Shown: piece by piece, positions 44,143 through 52,681 of the stretch
How positions within the stretch are numbered: position 1 is the first letter of the stretch
Layout: each line of letters starts with the position of its first letter
Source of the DNA: Paramicrobacterium sp051513965
GTDB lineage: Bacteria; Actinomycetota; Actinomycetes; Actinomycetales; Microbacteriaceae
Assembly: GCF_051513965.1 (NCBI RefSeq)
Contig: NZ_CP195847.1
Coordinates: 248,001 to 312,000, forward strand
DNA length: 64,000 bases
Direction of reading: 5' to 3'
The notes under the pieces: generated by a model
Databases searched by the model: none
What the model saw: the letters and a program-made list of their open reading frames with translations, nothing else
What the model was told of the DNA's origin: nothing
Position numbers and translations under genes: made by a program

Positions 44143-44879
44143 TGTGCACTGTCATCGTTCACGTACCCGAGACGGCGGGTGGCAGCGTACGTCTGCTGGC
44201 CGTGCGCGATGAGGACCCGAACCGCCCGTGGCAGCCTCTCGGACTTTGGTGGCCCGAGTATCCCGGCGTCGCCGGTGTGCGCGATGTGCGTGCCGGCGGA
44301 GCCTGGCTCGCATCGGATGCCGCCAGCGGACGCCTCGCCGTCATGCTGAACCGTGCTGACACGTTCACCGGCGACCGTCGCCAGCTCGAGTCGCGTGGCG
44401 GACTGGTGCTCGAATCGGTGGCGGGGCGCTCGCCGCGGGAACCTCGGACGGCGGGTTTCAACTTGGTCGAGATCGATGGACCTCGCGTGACCGTGACGAC
44501 GTGGGACGGCGAGTCACTCGGAATCGAAGAACTGCTGCCAGGAACCCACATGATCGAGCACCGCGCGGTCGACGACCCGGAGTCCGCGCGTACATCTCGT
44601 TGGCTGCCGGAGTTTCAGGATGCCGCGCCACGAAGCGGAGGCCTCCACGATGAGTGGTGGGGCGGCTGGCTCGACGTGCTCGCCCGAAGCGGAGAGCTTT
44701 CGCCCGACGATGACGCCGCGATCATCCGCGACAATCGATCGCACGGCTACCCGACGCTCTCCCTGCTGGCGTGCGTTGCGAGTGTCTCGGCGGAAGGGGC
44801 GAAGACGCTCTTCGCGCCGTTGCGGACGCCCGGGGAGTGGAACGCGCTGCACTTCGTGCCGCCCGTGCAGCCCGAGTAA
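44142..44879 (+). CDS. NRDE (TANGO2-like) family protein
   Basis: A 245-residue protein beginning 'MCTVIVHVPETAGGSVRLLAVRDED', where Cys 2 and the 'RDE' triad define the NRDE/TANGO2 family (Asn-Arg-Asp-Glu in most, V-R-D-E here). Cys 2 could be an N-terminal nucleophile, since the fold resembles Ntn hydrolases. 'GGAWLASDAASGRLAVMLNR' is the second conserved block. Eukaryotic members are linked to haem or lipid handling; bacterial function unknown. Overlaps the hydrolase gene by one base, thus one operon. Confidence 0.85.
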   Translation: MCTVIVHVPETAGGSVRLLAVRDEDPNRPWQPLGLWWPEYPGVAGVRDVRAGGAWLASDAASGRLAVMLNRADTFTGDRRQLESRGGLVLESVAGRSPREPRTAGFNLVEIDGPRVTVTTWDGESLGIEELLPGTHMIEHRAVDDPESARTSRWLPEFQDAAPRSGGLHDEWWGGWLDVLARSGELSPDDDAAIIRDNRSHGYPTLSLLACVASVSAEGAKTLFAPLRTPGEWNALHFVPPVQPE

Positions 44880-44951
44880 CGCGTTCTGCCTTTGTCGGCT
44901 CTACGGCCGCGTTCTCGACGGCGTCGGCCATCGCTCTGGGATGATGGCCTG

Positions 44952-45428
44952 ATGTGCTCGCGCGATGAACCCACCGTGCCTGCTCTGAGCTTACGGCCGT
45001 CGACCGGGGCTGCGGAGTATCCGGCACTCGTTGCGATTTGGCGTAGCGCCGTGGATGCGACGCACGATTTTCTCGCGGATGCTCACCGCGATGAGATCGA
45101 GAGCCACTTGCAGTCTGACTACTTCCCGGCGGTGACCCTGTGGGTCGCAGAGCTTGATGGTCGACCGGTGGGATTCTTCGGTGTCCTCGACGGAAATCTG
45201 GAGATGCTGTTCGTTGACCCGACGCAACACGGAGCTGGAATCGGAACAGCGCTTCTGCGTCATGCGATCGCGGAACACGGCGTGGCCAAGGTGGATGTCA
45301 ACGAGCAGAACGTCTCAGCTGCAGGCTTCTGCGTTCACCGAGGATTCGAGGTCGTCAGTCGCAGCGAGAAAGACGAGGCCGGTCGACCGTACCCGTTGCT
45401 CCACCTGAGGCTCAACGAGTCGTTCTGA
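44952..45428 (+). CDS. GNAT family N-acetyltransferase
   Basis: A 158-residue acetyltransferase similar to YjaB-type proteins. 'GFFGVLDGNLEMLFVDPTQHGAGIGTALL' contains the acetyl-CoA pyrophosphate loop (Q/RxxGxG/A; here QHGAGIG), followed by 'VDVNEQNVSAAGFCVHRGFEVVSRSE'. The substrate is unknown. ATG 44952 was chosen because upstream sequence (to 44892) is Arg-rich and unlike family N-termini. Confidence 0.8.
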   Translation: MCSRDEPTVPALSLRPSTGAAEYPALVAIWRSAVDATHDFLADAHRDEIESHLQSDYFPAVTLWVAELDGRPVGFFGVLDGNLEMLFVDPTQHGAGIGTALLRHAIAEHGVAKVDVNEQNVSAAGFCVHRGFEVVSRSEKDEAGRPYPLLHLRLNESF

Positions 45429-45519
45429 CCACTCGAACCGCCACCCCGCACGACGTCCGCCTGGCCGAGCCACGGCCCATACCTCTCCACGATCACATCG
45501 CACGACGATGCTGAAACCC

Positions 45520-46164
45520 TCACCTGCGTGGCACTGAAGGGGGTTCAGCAACACGCCCTAGCGTAAACGGTGGCTTGCGCCACGTGAGGGCGTAGCGCCA
45601 GAGCGCAAACTGCTGCCAGCGCACCCCGGGGAGCACGCGAGCAGCGCACTCGCGTACCTCCGTGTACGAGTGCGTCGGCGGCCAAACCGTCGGCGCTGAG
45701 TGTTCCCAGAGGTTTCGCGTTCGTGAGTACCACTGGTGCTCGAGGGTGCCGAGTGCGCCCAGTGCGTAGTCACCAGGCGTCGTCGCCTTCGCCAGACCGA
45801 CGATGACAAGGACGCCATCAGGGGCAGTGAGTTCCTTGAGCCGACCGAGCGCGAGCTTGAGGTCGTCGAAGTGATGCAGCGCAGCGACGGATGCGACGAC
45901 ATCGAACCTGCGACCGAAGTCGTGTGTCATCGCGTCAGCATGCACCCATTCGATGCCAGAGTGAGCACTCTGCGCCGAGGCAAGCGTCGAGGCATCTAAA
46001 TCGACAGCGGTGACATCGCGGAGCCGTTCGCGCAAGTCGCGAGCGAGCATTCCGTTTCCGGTGCCCACGTCCAACGCAGAGGTCGCGGCATCCGGTATCG
46101 CCTCGAGGACGACACGGTGAAAGTGGATGTTGTGGTTCCACGGCGGTCCATCGCGTCGGCTCAT
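45520..46164 (-). CDS. class I SAM-dependent methyltransferase
   Basis: A 214-residue methyltransferase. Motif I 'SALDVGTGNGMLARDL' binds S-adenosylmethionine, 'VTAVDLDASTL' holds the ribose-binding acidic residue, and 'FDVVASVAALHHFDDLKLALGRLKELTAPDGVLVIVG' are motifs post-I to III (Methyltransf_11/25 type). The acceptor is probably a small molecule but is not identifiable. It starts 'MSRRDGPPWNHNIHFHRVVLEAIP', typical of a subgroup of actinobacterial methyltransferases. Confidence 0.85.
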   Translation of the reverse strand: MSRRDGPPWNHNIHFHRVVLEAIPDAATSALDVGTGNGMLARDLRERLRDVTAVDLDASTLASAQSAHSGIEWVHADAMTHDFGRRFDVVASVAALHHFDDLKLALGRLKELTAPDGVLVIVGLAKATTPGDYALGALGTLEHQWYSRTRNLWEHSAPTVWPPTHSYTEVRECAARVLPGVRWQQFALWRYALTWRKPPFTLGRVAEPPSVPRR

Positions 46165-46266
46165 GAATCCAGCATCCGCAATCTCGCTGTGCGCTCGCCG
46201 AAGAGTGGCGCGCTCAGCTGCGAGAAAGTTGCCCAGCAGAAGAATCGAGGCTCGGTCCGATCACTT

Positions 46267-46557
46267 TCACAAGTGTCGGCCCGGTTCCATCCGCTGATGC
46301 AGAATCCGAATAACGTCCACGCCGTCGGTGCTTTCCAAATAGAACACAACGTGACTTCCGACACGGTACCGTCGATACCCTTCACGAATCTCGTCGCACG
46401 TGCGACCTCGATCGGGGTTGTCGGCAACACGTTCAATCGCGACCCTGATGGTGGTGAGGTCGGTTTCAGCCTGGCGAGCATCCCAGTGTTCTTGCGTGTA
46501 ATCCCAGATGGACGTGAGATCTCGCTGCGCGGCTGGGGTAAGGCGGTAAACCCTCAC
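46267..46557 (-). CDS. parE: RelE/ParE family toxin
   Basis: A 96-residue ParE-type toxin with the family start 'MRVYRLTPAAQRDLTSIWDYTQEHW', the central 'DNPDRGRTCDEIREGYRRYRVGSHVVFYL' and the end 'VIRILHQRMEPGRHL'. ParE toxins poison DNA gyrase, in contrast to ribosome-dependent RelE. Its ATG overlaps the antitoxin stop (ATGA), so production is coupled to the antitoxin. Confidence 0.9.
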   Translation of the reverse strand: MRVYRLTPAAQRDLTSIWDYTQEHWDARQAETDLTTIRVAIERVADNPDRGRTCDEIREGYRRYRVGSHVVFYLESTDGVDVIRILHQRMEPGRHL

Positions 46558-46787
46558 GACTTCTGAGAGGCGATGAAAGCATCGAAGTCGAATTGCTCAG
46601 GGGCGCCGCTCTCTTCGCCGGCAACAAGAGCGGCGCGCAGCGCAGTCATCTGCGTCTCCTGATCTTCGAGCAATCGGAGGGCGGCGCGGATCACCTCGCT
46701 CGCAGATCGGTAGCGGCCGTAGTCTACCTGCCGAGCAAGGAAGTCCGAGAAGTGGTCATCCAAGCTGATCGACGTGTTCTGAGCCAT
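46554..46787 (-). CDS. parD: ParD family antitoxin
   Basis: A 77-residue antitoxin: N-terminal ribbon-helix-helix ('MAQNTSISLDDHFSDFLARQVDYGRYRSASEVIRAALRLL') for dimerisation and autorepression, and a C-terminal disordered tail that wraps the toxin. ATG 46787 was chosen (a longer GTG/ATG start at 46817 adds ten unlikely residues); CACTAT six bases upstream would fit a leaderless start. It forms a type II toxin-antitoxin module with parE. Confidence 0.9.
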   Translation of the reverse strand: MAQNTSISLDDHFSDFLARQVDYGRYRSASEVIRAALRLLEDQETQMTALRAALVAGEESGAPEQFDFDAFIASQKS

Positions 46788-46905
46788 GACGTGATAGTGC
46801 CAAGAATTGGTAGTCATGGAGCGGCTGCCGGGCCAGGTGCACAGGCTCTGCCCGAGTTGAGAGGCGCGAGCGAGCCTCGCTTGGTGCGTTGCGGGCTACG
46901 CCGAA

Positions 46906-47538
46906 CTACGTCTTAGGGGCGCTCGCGACCGGAACGTTGAAGTTCAGCAGCGACGCCTTCTCATCTTCGAACGAGAGCGTCGTGAGGGCGCAGTTGTCGA
47001 CCTCGGGGAAGACGTCGCGATAGAGGTTCGGGTCGATGGAGAGCAGAGTGCACATCACGAGACGCATGAGTGTTCCGTGCGTGACGACGAGCGCGGTGCC
47101 GCCATCCGTGTCGCGGATAATGCGCGCGAGCACCTTGAGGGCACGCGCGACAGCGATCGCTCCAGGCTCACCGGACGGCATGGGAGAACGTGCTGGTGCC
47201 GCTTCGAACGCGGCCGCGGCATCCGGGTATTTCTCGTAAAGCTCCTCCATCGTGAGCCCCTCGCCCTTGCCGAAGTCGACCTCGTTCAGGCCGCCATCGG
47301 TCCAGTGCTCGAGACCGGTCGCCTGTGCGACGGCATCCGCTGTTCGCCACGACCGCGAGAGTGTGGACGAGACGAGAACGTCGGGCCGGTGCTTCGTCGC
47401 CCAGGCTGCGAGGTTCTCGGCCTGTTGCAAGCCGGCATCGGTCAGTGCGATGTCGCTCGATCCGGCATAGCGATGTTCTGCGTGCCAGACGGTTTCGCCG
47501 TGTCTGACCAGGATCAGCTTCGTGCTCATACTCCCCAT
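46906..47538 (-). CDS. histidine phosphatase family protein
   Basis: A 210-residue phosphoglycerate-mutase-like phosphatase. Catalytic 'LILVRHGETVWH' (RHG motif), 'SSTLSRSWRTADAVA' and 'VVTHGTLMRL' provide the two His and Arg residues; Glu is in the 'NEVDFGKGEGLTMEEL' segment. It may act on small phosphate esters such as alpha-ribazole phosphate or a sugar phosphate. ATG 47538 was chosen because GGGGAGG is seven bases upstream; ATG 47529 is the other candidate. Confidence 0.85.
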   Translation of the reverse strand: MGSMSTKLILVRHGETVWHAEHRYAGSSDIALTDAGLQQAENLAAWATKHRPDVLVSSTLSRSWRTADAVAQATGLEHWTDGGLNEVDFGKGEGLTMEELYEKYPDAAAAFEAAPARSPMPSGEPGAIAVARALKVLARIIRDTDGGTALVVTHGTLMRLVMCTLLSIDPNLYRDVFPEVDNCALTTLSFEDEKASLLNFNVPVASAPKT

Positions 47539-47609
47539 TGTGCCGCCTCCCCACAAAACTCATGGTCGATTGGCGAATATGCATAAATCAAGGTAGCCGA
47601 GAGTATTGC

Positions 47610-47638
47610 TTGCTTTGTGGTCGTCGGCAGGTCATAAT
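47610..47638 (+). promoter_or_regulatory. promoter TTGCTT-N17-CATAAT for the PTS operon
   Basis: TTGCTT (47610-47615) and CATAAT (47633-47638) at 17-base spacing lie 33 bases upstream of the antiterminator RNA element, so the transcript would include the whole leader. Confidence 0.5.
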
Positions 47639-47670
47639 TCAGTCAATACGGGCGCAAGCCCGAACCTATG

Positions 47671-47724
47671 AGGATTGTTACTGCTCCGGCAGGCGAGACC
47701 TTTCAGCCAATGGTGGCTGGGTCT
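47671..47724 (+). promoter_or_regulatory. RAT antiterminator and overlapping terminator (BglG/LicT type)
   Basis: GGATTGTTACTG...GCAGGCGAGACC (47672-47700) reproduces the ribonucleic antiterminator recognised by BglG/SacY/LicT proteins. The 3' end AGACC (47696-47700) also pairs with GGTCT (47720-47724) around CAGCCA-atgg-TGGCTG, giving a mutually exclusive terminator stem. The leader is 5' of the EIIBCA ribosome-binding site. When the PRD protein (49735) is active it should bind the RAT, disrupt the terminator and allow transcription. Confidence 0.85.
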
Positions 47725-47775
47725 GTGCTGTCCGAGCGCTCCTTCTCAGCCCCATTCTCTAAAGGAGATGAGAAG

Positions 47776-49683
47776 TTGAGCAATACGCGAACGCTCGCCG
47801 ATGACGTCGGCGTTGCAATCGGCGGCCCGCGAAACGTGACGTGGGTTGGAGCATGCACTACCCGCCTACGATTCGTCGTTCGTGACGAATCACAGGTGGA
47901 TTTCGGCGCGCTGGAGAAAACTCCAGGGGTGCTGAAGGCTGTGAGTGCAGGCGGGCAAGTACAAGTCGTAATCGGAACCCAGGTGGGTCAGGTGCGGGAG
48001 GCGTTGCTCTCCCAAAAGCACTGGGCGAACCTCGCCGATCAAGGGAATGAAACATCGGGAGGGCGCCGGCGCCCTCTTGATGTGGTGTTCGATTTCCTTG
48101 GAGGAACGTTCCAGCCCCTTATTCCAGTCATTACCGGTGCTGCGATGGTACAGGTGCTGACGTTGCTGCTGACGCAGTTCGCGGGTCTCAACCCGGAGGA
48201 GCCTACCGCGCTCATTCTGACGGCCACAGGCAACGCGATCTTCTACTTCCTGCCGCTCTTCGTGGCTTTCACAGCGTCGAAGAAGCTAGGCGCGAACCCA
48301 TATATTGGAGCGGCAATCGCTGCGTCTCTGCTTCATCCCAGCTTCGTGGCCATCGGAGATACCGGCACCGTGGCCCAAGCGTTCGGCCTTCCCCTGTTTG
48401 TGTACTCATACGCAAGTTCGATGTTCCCCGCGTTGCTGCTGGCTCTCGCTCTGGCAGGACTCGAACGTCTTCTGAAGCGATGGTTGCCGCAAACATTGCA
48501 GCAGGTCTTCATTCCGACGATAGAACTCGTCCTTCTCGTCCCTCTGACAGCGCTCGTCTTCGGTCCCATTGGTGTGCTTGTCGGCAACGGGATTGGCGCG
48601 GGAACACAGTGGCTCGCCACGACGGCACCGTTCGTCTTCTACATCGTGGTCCCGGCCTTGTGGTTCCTGCTCGTTGCATTTGGAGTGCACTGGGCCCTGA
48701 TTTCAATAGCGCTCGCCGACGTGGCAGCAACGGGATCCAGTGTGATTCTTGGTGCAGCCGTTGGGTATCAATACGCCGTAATGGGCATCGCGCTTGCGAT
48801 GCTGATTCGGACAATCCGCAGCCGAGATGCGTCGCTACGCGGAACAGCAAGTGCGGCCACCATTGCTGTGACGATTGGCGGCATCACCGAGCCGACGATC
48901 TATGGTTTCCTGCTGCGTTACCGTCGACTGCTGCTCATCGAAATAATCTCGGCGGCCGCTTCTGGCGCCGTCTTGGGTCTGTTCAACGCGAAGATGCTCG
49001 GGTTCTCACCCGCGCCGTTCCTGGGAATGCCACTGATGCAGCCGATGACCGGAGCGGCATTGGCTCTGCTTGTCGGGGTGGCTGTTCCGATCGTTCTCGT
49101 GCAGATCTGGGGCTTTGAAAAGAAGCTTGCGGGAACTGAGAGCGAACCAAGCAACGACCGTGCGAAAGGGGGCGAGCAGAGCGATGACGCCGAGCCGTCA
49201 GCATCACCCGTTGTCGAGGTACTCGCTCCGATAGCCGGACGTGCGGTTGCTCTCAGCGAATCTGGCGAAGCGGTGTTTGGTGCTGGTGTCCTCGGCCCTG
49301 GCGTTTGTGTGATTCCGGATGAACCACGCGTTGTTGCGCCAATCGACGGGACCATAATCGCGATGCCGACCAGTGGTCATGCTGTCGGACTGGTCTCTGA
49401 CGACGGTGCCGAGGTGCTTGTGCATGTGGGTATCGACACGGTTAAGCTCCGAGGAAAGCATTTCACGCCACGCGCTGAACAAGGGCAACGGGTGCGCGCT
49501 GGGGACGTTCTCATAGAGTTCGACCGGAGCGCTCTGCTGTCGCAGGGGATCTCTGTGGTCACTCCGATCGTCGTCACGAACGCTGACGAAACTGGGCGGG
49601 CGGTGGAGGTTCTCGCCGAAGGCCATGTGCGAGAGGGAGATCCGCTCCTCAGCATCAGCACGAGAGTCACGCGGGACGCTTGA
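47776..49683 (+). CDS. PTS beta-glucoside-type transporter subunit EIIBCA
   Basis: A 635-residue fused permease importing and phosphorylating an aryl- or alkyl-beta-glucoside or similar sugar. EIIB (about 1-85) has the phospho-Cys 27 in 'GACTTRLRF'; EIIC (about 95-450) has about ten helices and the sugar-site motif 'GGITEPTIYG'; EIIA (about 490-625) has the phospho-His 550 in 'VLVHVGIDTVKL'. TTG 47776 has AAAGGAG eight bases upstream; the longer ATG 47668 frame would run through the RAT and is rejected. Codon use has more A/T in third positions than the neighbours, suggesting transfer. Confidence 0.9.
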   Translation: MSNTRTLADDVGVAIGGPRNVTWVGACTTRLRFVVRDESQVDFGALEKTPGVLKAVSAGGQVQVVIGTQVGQVREALLSQKHWANLADQGNETSGGRRRPLDVVFDFLGGTFQPLIPVITGAAMVQVLTLLLTQFAGLNPEEPTALILTATGNAIFYFLPLFVAFTASKKLGANPYIGAAIAASLLHPSFVAIGDTGTVAQAFGLPLFVYSYASSMFPALLLALALAGLERLLKRWLPQTLQQVFIPTIELVLLVPLTALVFGPIGVLVGNGIGAGTQWLATTAPFVFYIVVPALWFLLVAFGVHWALISIALADVAATGSSVILGAAVGYQYAVMGIALAMLIRTIRSRDASLRGTASAATIAVTIGGITEPTIYGFLLRYRRLLLIEIISAAASGAVLGLFNAKMLGFSPAPFLGMPLMQPMTGAALALLVGVAVPIVLVQIWGFEKKLAGTESEPSNDRAKGGEQSDDAEPSASPVVEVLAPIAGRAVALSESGEAVFGAGVLGPGVCVIPDEPRVVAPIDGTIIAMPTSGHAVGLVSDDGAEVLVHVGIDTVKLRGKHFTPRAEQGQRVRAGDVLIEFDRSALLSQGISVVTPIVVTNADETGRAVEVLAEGHVREGDPLLSISTRVTRDA

Positions 49684-49688
49684 GCACC

Positions 49689-49723
49689 GGCTCGTGAGAC
49701 TGGCACTGCCAGTCTCACGAGCC
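49689..49723 (+). other. 16-bp perfect hairpin between EIIBCA and antiterminator genes
   Basis: GGCTCGTGAGACTGGC (49689-49704) and its exact complement (49708-49723) leave a three-base loop. It begins five bases after the EIIBCA stop and ends immediately before the GAGGAGG of the downstream gene, so it can act as a partial terminator or as an mRNA-stability block that sets the ratio of transporter to regulator. Confidence 0.7.
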
Positions 49724-49734
49724 GAGGAGGCGCA

Positions 49735-50601
49735 ATGAGAATCATTAAGAGGGTCTTCAACAACAACGTCGTGAGTGCGGTTGGAAAAGACGGAAACGAC
49801 GTCATCTTGGTCGGTTCAGGGCTCGGGTATCTCGCGAAGAAAGGCATGAAGGTACACGAAGACCGTGTGGAGCGAGAATTTCATCTCACAGGTTTGGGCA
49901 AAGACGGCGCATTCCGAATCCTCCTGGAAATACCGACTCCTGTGATCGCTGCCGTGTCTGCATTGGTCAAGGAGGTGCGTACCCGCTTTAACTACACACT
50001 CACACCTGCGGCAGAAGTGGCCCTCGCTGATCACCTTGCGCAGGCAATCGAACGCTCTGAGAACGGCGAGAACCTTCCCAACCCGATGCTGTGGGATACA
50101 AGGACGAGCTATCCGCAGGAATACTTGCTCGCAGAGCGCATGCTCGCGATCGTCGAGACTTCGCTTGGTGTGCAACTACCCGAGGATGAAGCAGGTTTCG
50201 TCGCACTGCATTTTGTGAACGCCGGTATCTTCAGCGGGAGTCAGCGCGCGCTGTCTCACAGCGCGGCACTCAGCCATGTGCTTGAGATCATTCGCAACGA
50301 GCTAGACCTCGACTTGCCCCCGAACTCACCGATTACTCGGCGGTTTGTCACCCATCTCAAGTTCGTGATGGAAAGAATCACGAGCGGTAGGACTCATGCA
50401 GGAACGCTGGATCCGGTTTTTGAGTCGCTTCGAGAGAACCATCCAGACGCCCGAGCGTGCGCAGCCCGTGTGAGCGATTACCTGCAGGAAGAATTCTCTG
50501 AACAGCTCAGTGACGAGGAGGACTTCTATCTGATGCTTCATCTCATCCGAGCTCGGGATGCTTTCGCAGCAGAAATGCGTCCCCCAGAGTCAGAACAGTA
50601 G
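49735..50601 (+). CDS. BglG/LicT-type transcriptional antiterminator
   Basis: A 288-residue RNA-binding regulator. The CAT domain (about 1-58; 'IIKRVFNNNVVSAVGKDGNDVILVGSGLGY') binds the RAT; PRD1 (about 65-170) and PRD2 (about 175-280) contain phosphorylatable His residues by which the PTS controls it ('HLAQAIERSE', 'FVALHFVNAGIF', 'HLKFVMERI', 'LMLHLIRARD'). It is 51 bases downstream of EIIBCA and has its cognate RAT in that gene's leader, a complete self-contained sugar switch. ATG 49735 has GAGGAGG. Confidence 0.92.
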   Translation: MRIIKRVFNNNVVSAVGKDGNDVILVGSGLGYLAKKGMKVHEDRVEREFHLTGLGKDGAFRILLEIPTPVIAAVSALVKEVRTRFNYTLTPAAEVALADHLAQAIERSENGENLPNPMLWDTRTSYPQEYLLAERMLAIVETSLGVQLPEDEAGFVALHFVNAGIFSGSQRALSHSAALSHVLEIIRNELDLDLPPNSPITRRFVTHLKFVMERITSGRTHAGTLDPVFESLRENHPDARACAARVSDYLQEEFSEQLSDEEDFYLMLHLIRARDAFAAEMRPPESEQ

Positions 50602-50656
50602 CTTCGAGTGCAACGCGAACTGGAAAGGACAAGCGGCTGGCCGCATCCAACGGCGA

Positions 50657-50662
50657 TAAGCT
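50657..50662 (+). promoter_or_regulatory. leaderless -10 element TAAGCT
   Basis: TAAGCT-N6-ATG directly upstream of the lipoate ligase gene, which lacks a ribosome-binding site. Confidence 0.5.
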
Positions 50663-50668
50663 GACATC

Positions 50669-51718
50669 ATGCACGGTGAATACAAGGTTCCGGGTGGAAA
50701 GCTGGTCGTCGTCGACCTCGAGGTAGACGACGGAATCATCACCGATTTCGCCCTCGCCGGAGACTTCTTCCTCGAGCCCGATGACGCGCTGGGCGCGATC
50801 AACAACGCGATCATCGGCATGTCCGCCTCGAGCGACACGAACGCGTTCGCGACAGCTGTGCGTGAGGCTCTGCCCGCGGATGCCGCTCTGCTCGGGTTCA
50901 CCCCGGAGTCGGTCGGCGTCGCAGCGCGCCGCGCTCTCACCCAGGCTGCGAACTGGCGCGACTACGAATGGCAGATCATCCACGCTCCGGCGGTGCCGCC
51001 GCGGATGCACCTCGCCCTCGACGAGGTGCTCACCGCGGAAGTCGGTGCGGGGCGTCGTGGGCCGACCCTGCGCATCTGGGAGTGGAACGAGTCCGCCGTC
51101 GTGATCGGTAGCTTCCAGTCCGTCAAGAACGAGGTCGACATGGTTGGCGCTGAGAAGTACGGTTTCGACGTCGTTCGTCGTGTCTCGGGCGGCGGCGCCA
51201 TGCTCATGAAGAAGGGCGAGATCATCACGTACTCGCTCTACGTTCCCGCCGAGCTGGTTCAGGGCATGTCGTTCGCGGATTCCTACGCCTACCTCGACGA
51301 ATGGGTGATCGAGGCACTCCGCTCACTCGGCATCGCCGCGGAATACAAGCCGCTGAACGACATCACGAGCCCCGGCGGCAAGATCGGCGGCGCTGCCCAG
51401 AAACGTCTCGGCAACGGCGGAGTGCTGCACCACGTCACCATGAGCTACGACATGGACGGCGAGGTCATGACCAAGGTGCTGCGCATCGGCCGCGAGAAGA
51501 TGAGCGACAAGGGCACAACGTCTGCCGCCAAGCGCGTCGACCCGCTGCGTAGCCAGACCGGGCTGAGCCGCGACGAGATCATCGAGCGGATGAAGCAGAC
51601 GTTCGTCTCGCAGACCGGTGCGACCGATGGTGAGATCACGCCCGAAGAGTACGCGGAGGCCGAGAAGCTCGTCGAGACCAAGTTCTCGACGGAGGCGTGG
51701 CTGAACCGGGTTCCGTAA
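50669..51718 (+). CDS. lipoate--protein ligase family protein
   Basis: A 349-residue enzyme with its domains in the reversed order seen in actinobacteria: an LplA C-terminal-like accessory domain first (about 1-90; 'HGEYKVPGGKLVVVDLEVDDGIITDFALAGDFF') and the biotinyl/lipoyl ligase catalytic domain after (about 105-345), with 'VVRRVSGGGAMLMKKGEI' and the catalytic Lys in 'TSPGGKIGGAAQKRL'. It attaches lipoate to E2 subunits of 2-oxoacid dehydrogenases. Its TAA stop overlaps the methyltransferase ATG by one base. Confidence 0.88.
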   Translation: MHGEYKVPGGKLVVVDLEVDDGIITDFALAGDFFLEPDDALGAINNAIIGMSASSDTNAFATAVREALPADAALLGFTPESVGVAARRALTQAANWRDYEWQIIHAPAVPPRMHLALDEVLTAEVGAGRRGPTLRIWEWNESAVVIGSFQSVKNEVDMVGAEKYGFDVVRRVSGGGAMLMKKGEIITYSLYVPAELVQGMSFADSYAYLDEWVIEALRSLGIAAEYKPLNDITSPGGKIGGAAQKRLGNGGVLHHVTMSYDMDGEVMTKVLRIGREKMSDKGTTSAAKRVDPLRSQTGLSRDEIIERMKQTFVSQTGATDGEITPEEYAEAEKLVETKFSTEAWLNRVP

Positions 51719-52611
51719 TGGCCGCGCGGAGGGTGCGGCGGGGCGGTGTGCCCGCGGCATCCGATGGTGCTGACATGACTGAGCAGAGGATGCCCGAGGA
51801 CAGCTGCGTTCTCGAAGGCGATAACCTGCGCGTGCTGCCGACGTTGCCCGATGGTGCCTTCACCCTCATCTACATCGATCCGCCGTTCAACACCGGCCGG
51901 GAGCAGCGGCGCACCGAGACGACGCACGTGCGTGCGAACGGGGTCGGCTCGGGGCGGGTCACCGGCTTCAAGGGGCAGACATACGAGAGGATTCGCGGCC
52001 AGCTGCGGCGCTATGACGACGCCTTCGACGACTACTGGGCGTTTCTCGAGCCGCGCATTCTTGAGGCGTGGCGGCTGCTCGCTGATGACGGGACGCTGTA
52101 CCTCCACCTCGACTATCGCGAAGCGCATTACGCGAAGGTGCTGTGTGACGCGGTATTCGGCCGCGACTGCTTTCTCAACGAGATCATCTGGGCGTACGAC
52201 TACGGCGGCAAATCGAAGTCGCGGTGGCCCACGAAGCACGACACGATTCTCGTGTACGTGAAGAATCCGCAGAGCTACGTCTTCAACTCCGACGCGATCG
52301 ACCGTGAGCCGTACATGGCGCCGGGGCTGGTGACGCCCGAGAAGGCAGCGCGTGGGAAGCTCCCCACTGACGTGTGGTGGCACACGATCGTGTCACCGAC
52401 GGGCAAGGAGAAGACCGGCTACCCGACGCAGAAGCCGCTGGGCGTGCTTCGACGGATCATTCAGGCCTCGAGCAACGAGGGCGACTGGGTGCTCGATTTC
52501 TTCGCTGGCAGCGGTACGACCGGTGCCGCGGCGAAGGCGCTCGGACGCAATTACGTGCTCGTTGATCAGAACCCGGAGGCACTTGCGGTCATGCGGAAGC
52601 GTCTGGCGTAG
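51718..52611 (+). CDS. orphan site-specific DNA methyltransferase (N6/N4 type)
   Basis: A 297-residue amino-methyltransferase. Catalytic motif IV 'YIDPPFNTG' (Asp 54-Pro-Pro-Phe) comes before the target-recognition region, and the AdoMet-binding motif 'FFAGSGTTGAAAKALG' is C-terminal, the beta-class order. 'HDTILVYVKNP' and 'TGYPTQKPLGVLRRII' are also family motifs. It would methylate adenine N6 or cytosine N4. No restriction endonuclease is adjacent; it overlaps the lipoate ligase gene by one base. ATG 51775 (MTEQRMPED) is an alternative start. Followed by palindromic element copy D. Confidence 0.87.
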   Translation: MAARRVRRGGVPAASDGADMTEQRMPEDSCVLEGDNLRVLPTLPDGAFTLIYIDPPFNTGREQRRTETTHVRANGVGSGRVTGFKGQTYERIRGQLRRYDDAFDDYWAFLEPRILEAWRLLADDGTLYLHLDYREAHYAKVLCDAVFGRDCFLNEIIWAYDYGGKSKSRWPTKHDTILVYVKNPQSYVFNSDAIDREPYMAPGLVTPEKAARGKLPTDVWWHTIVSPTGKEKTGYPTQKPLGVLRRIIQASSNEGDWVLDFFAGSGTTGAAAKALGRNYVLVDQNPEALAVMRKRLA

Positions 52612-52681
52612 CATCCCTTCGCCGCCCTGCCCTCCCTGCCCTGCCCTCCCTGCTCTCTGTGCCCTGCTCTCCCCTCCCCGC

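Noticed and set aside
46267..46787. ParDE as part of a larger mobile island
   Set aside because: No integrase, attachment repeats or other mobility genes are visible on either side.
47668..47775. Extending EIIBCA to ATG 47668
   Set aside because: This would translate the RAT/terminator leader; EIIB homology begins at the TTG with its own ribosome-binding site.
51718..52611. A restriction-modification system
   Set aside because: Only the methyltransferase is present; neighbours are lipoate ligase and an amino-acid dehydrogenase.
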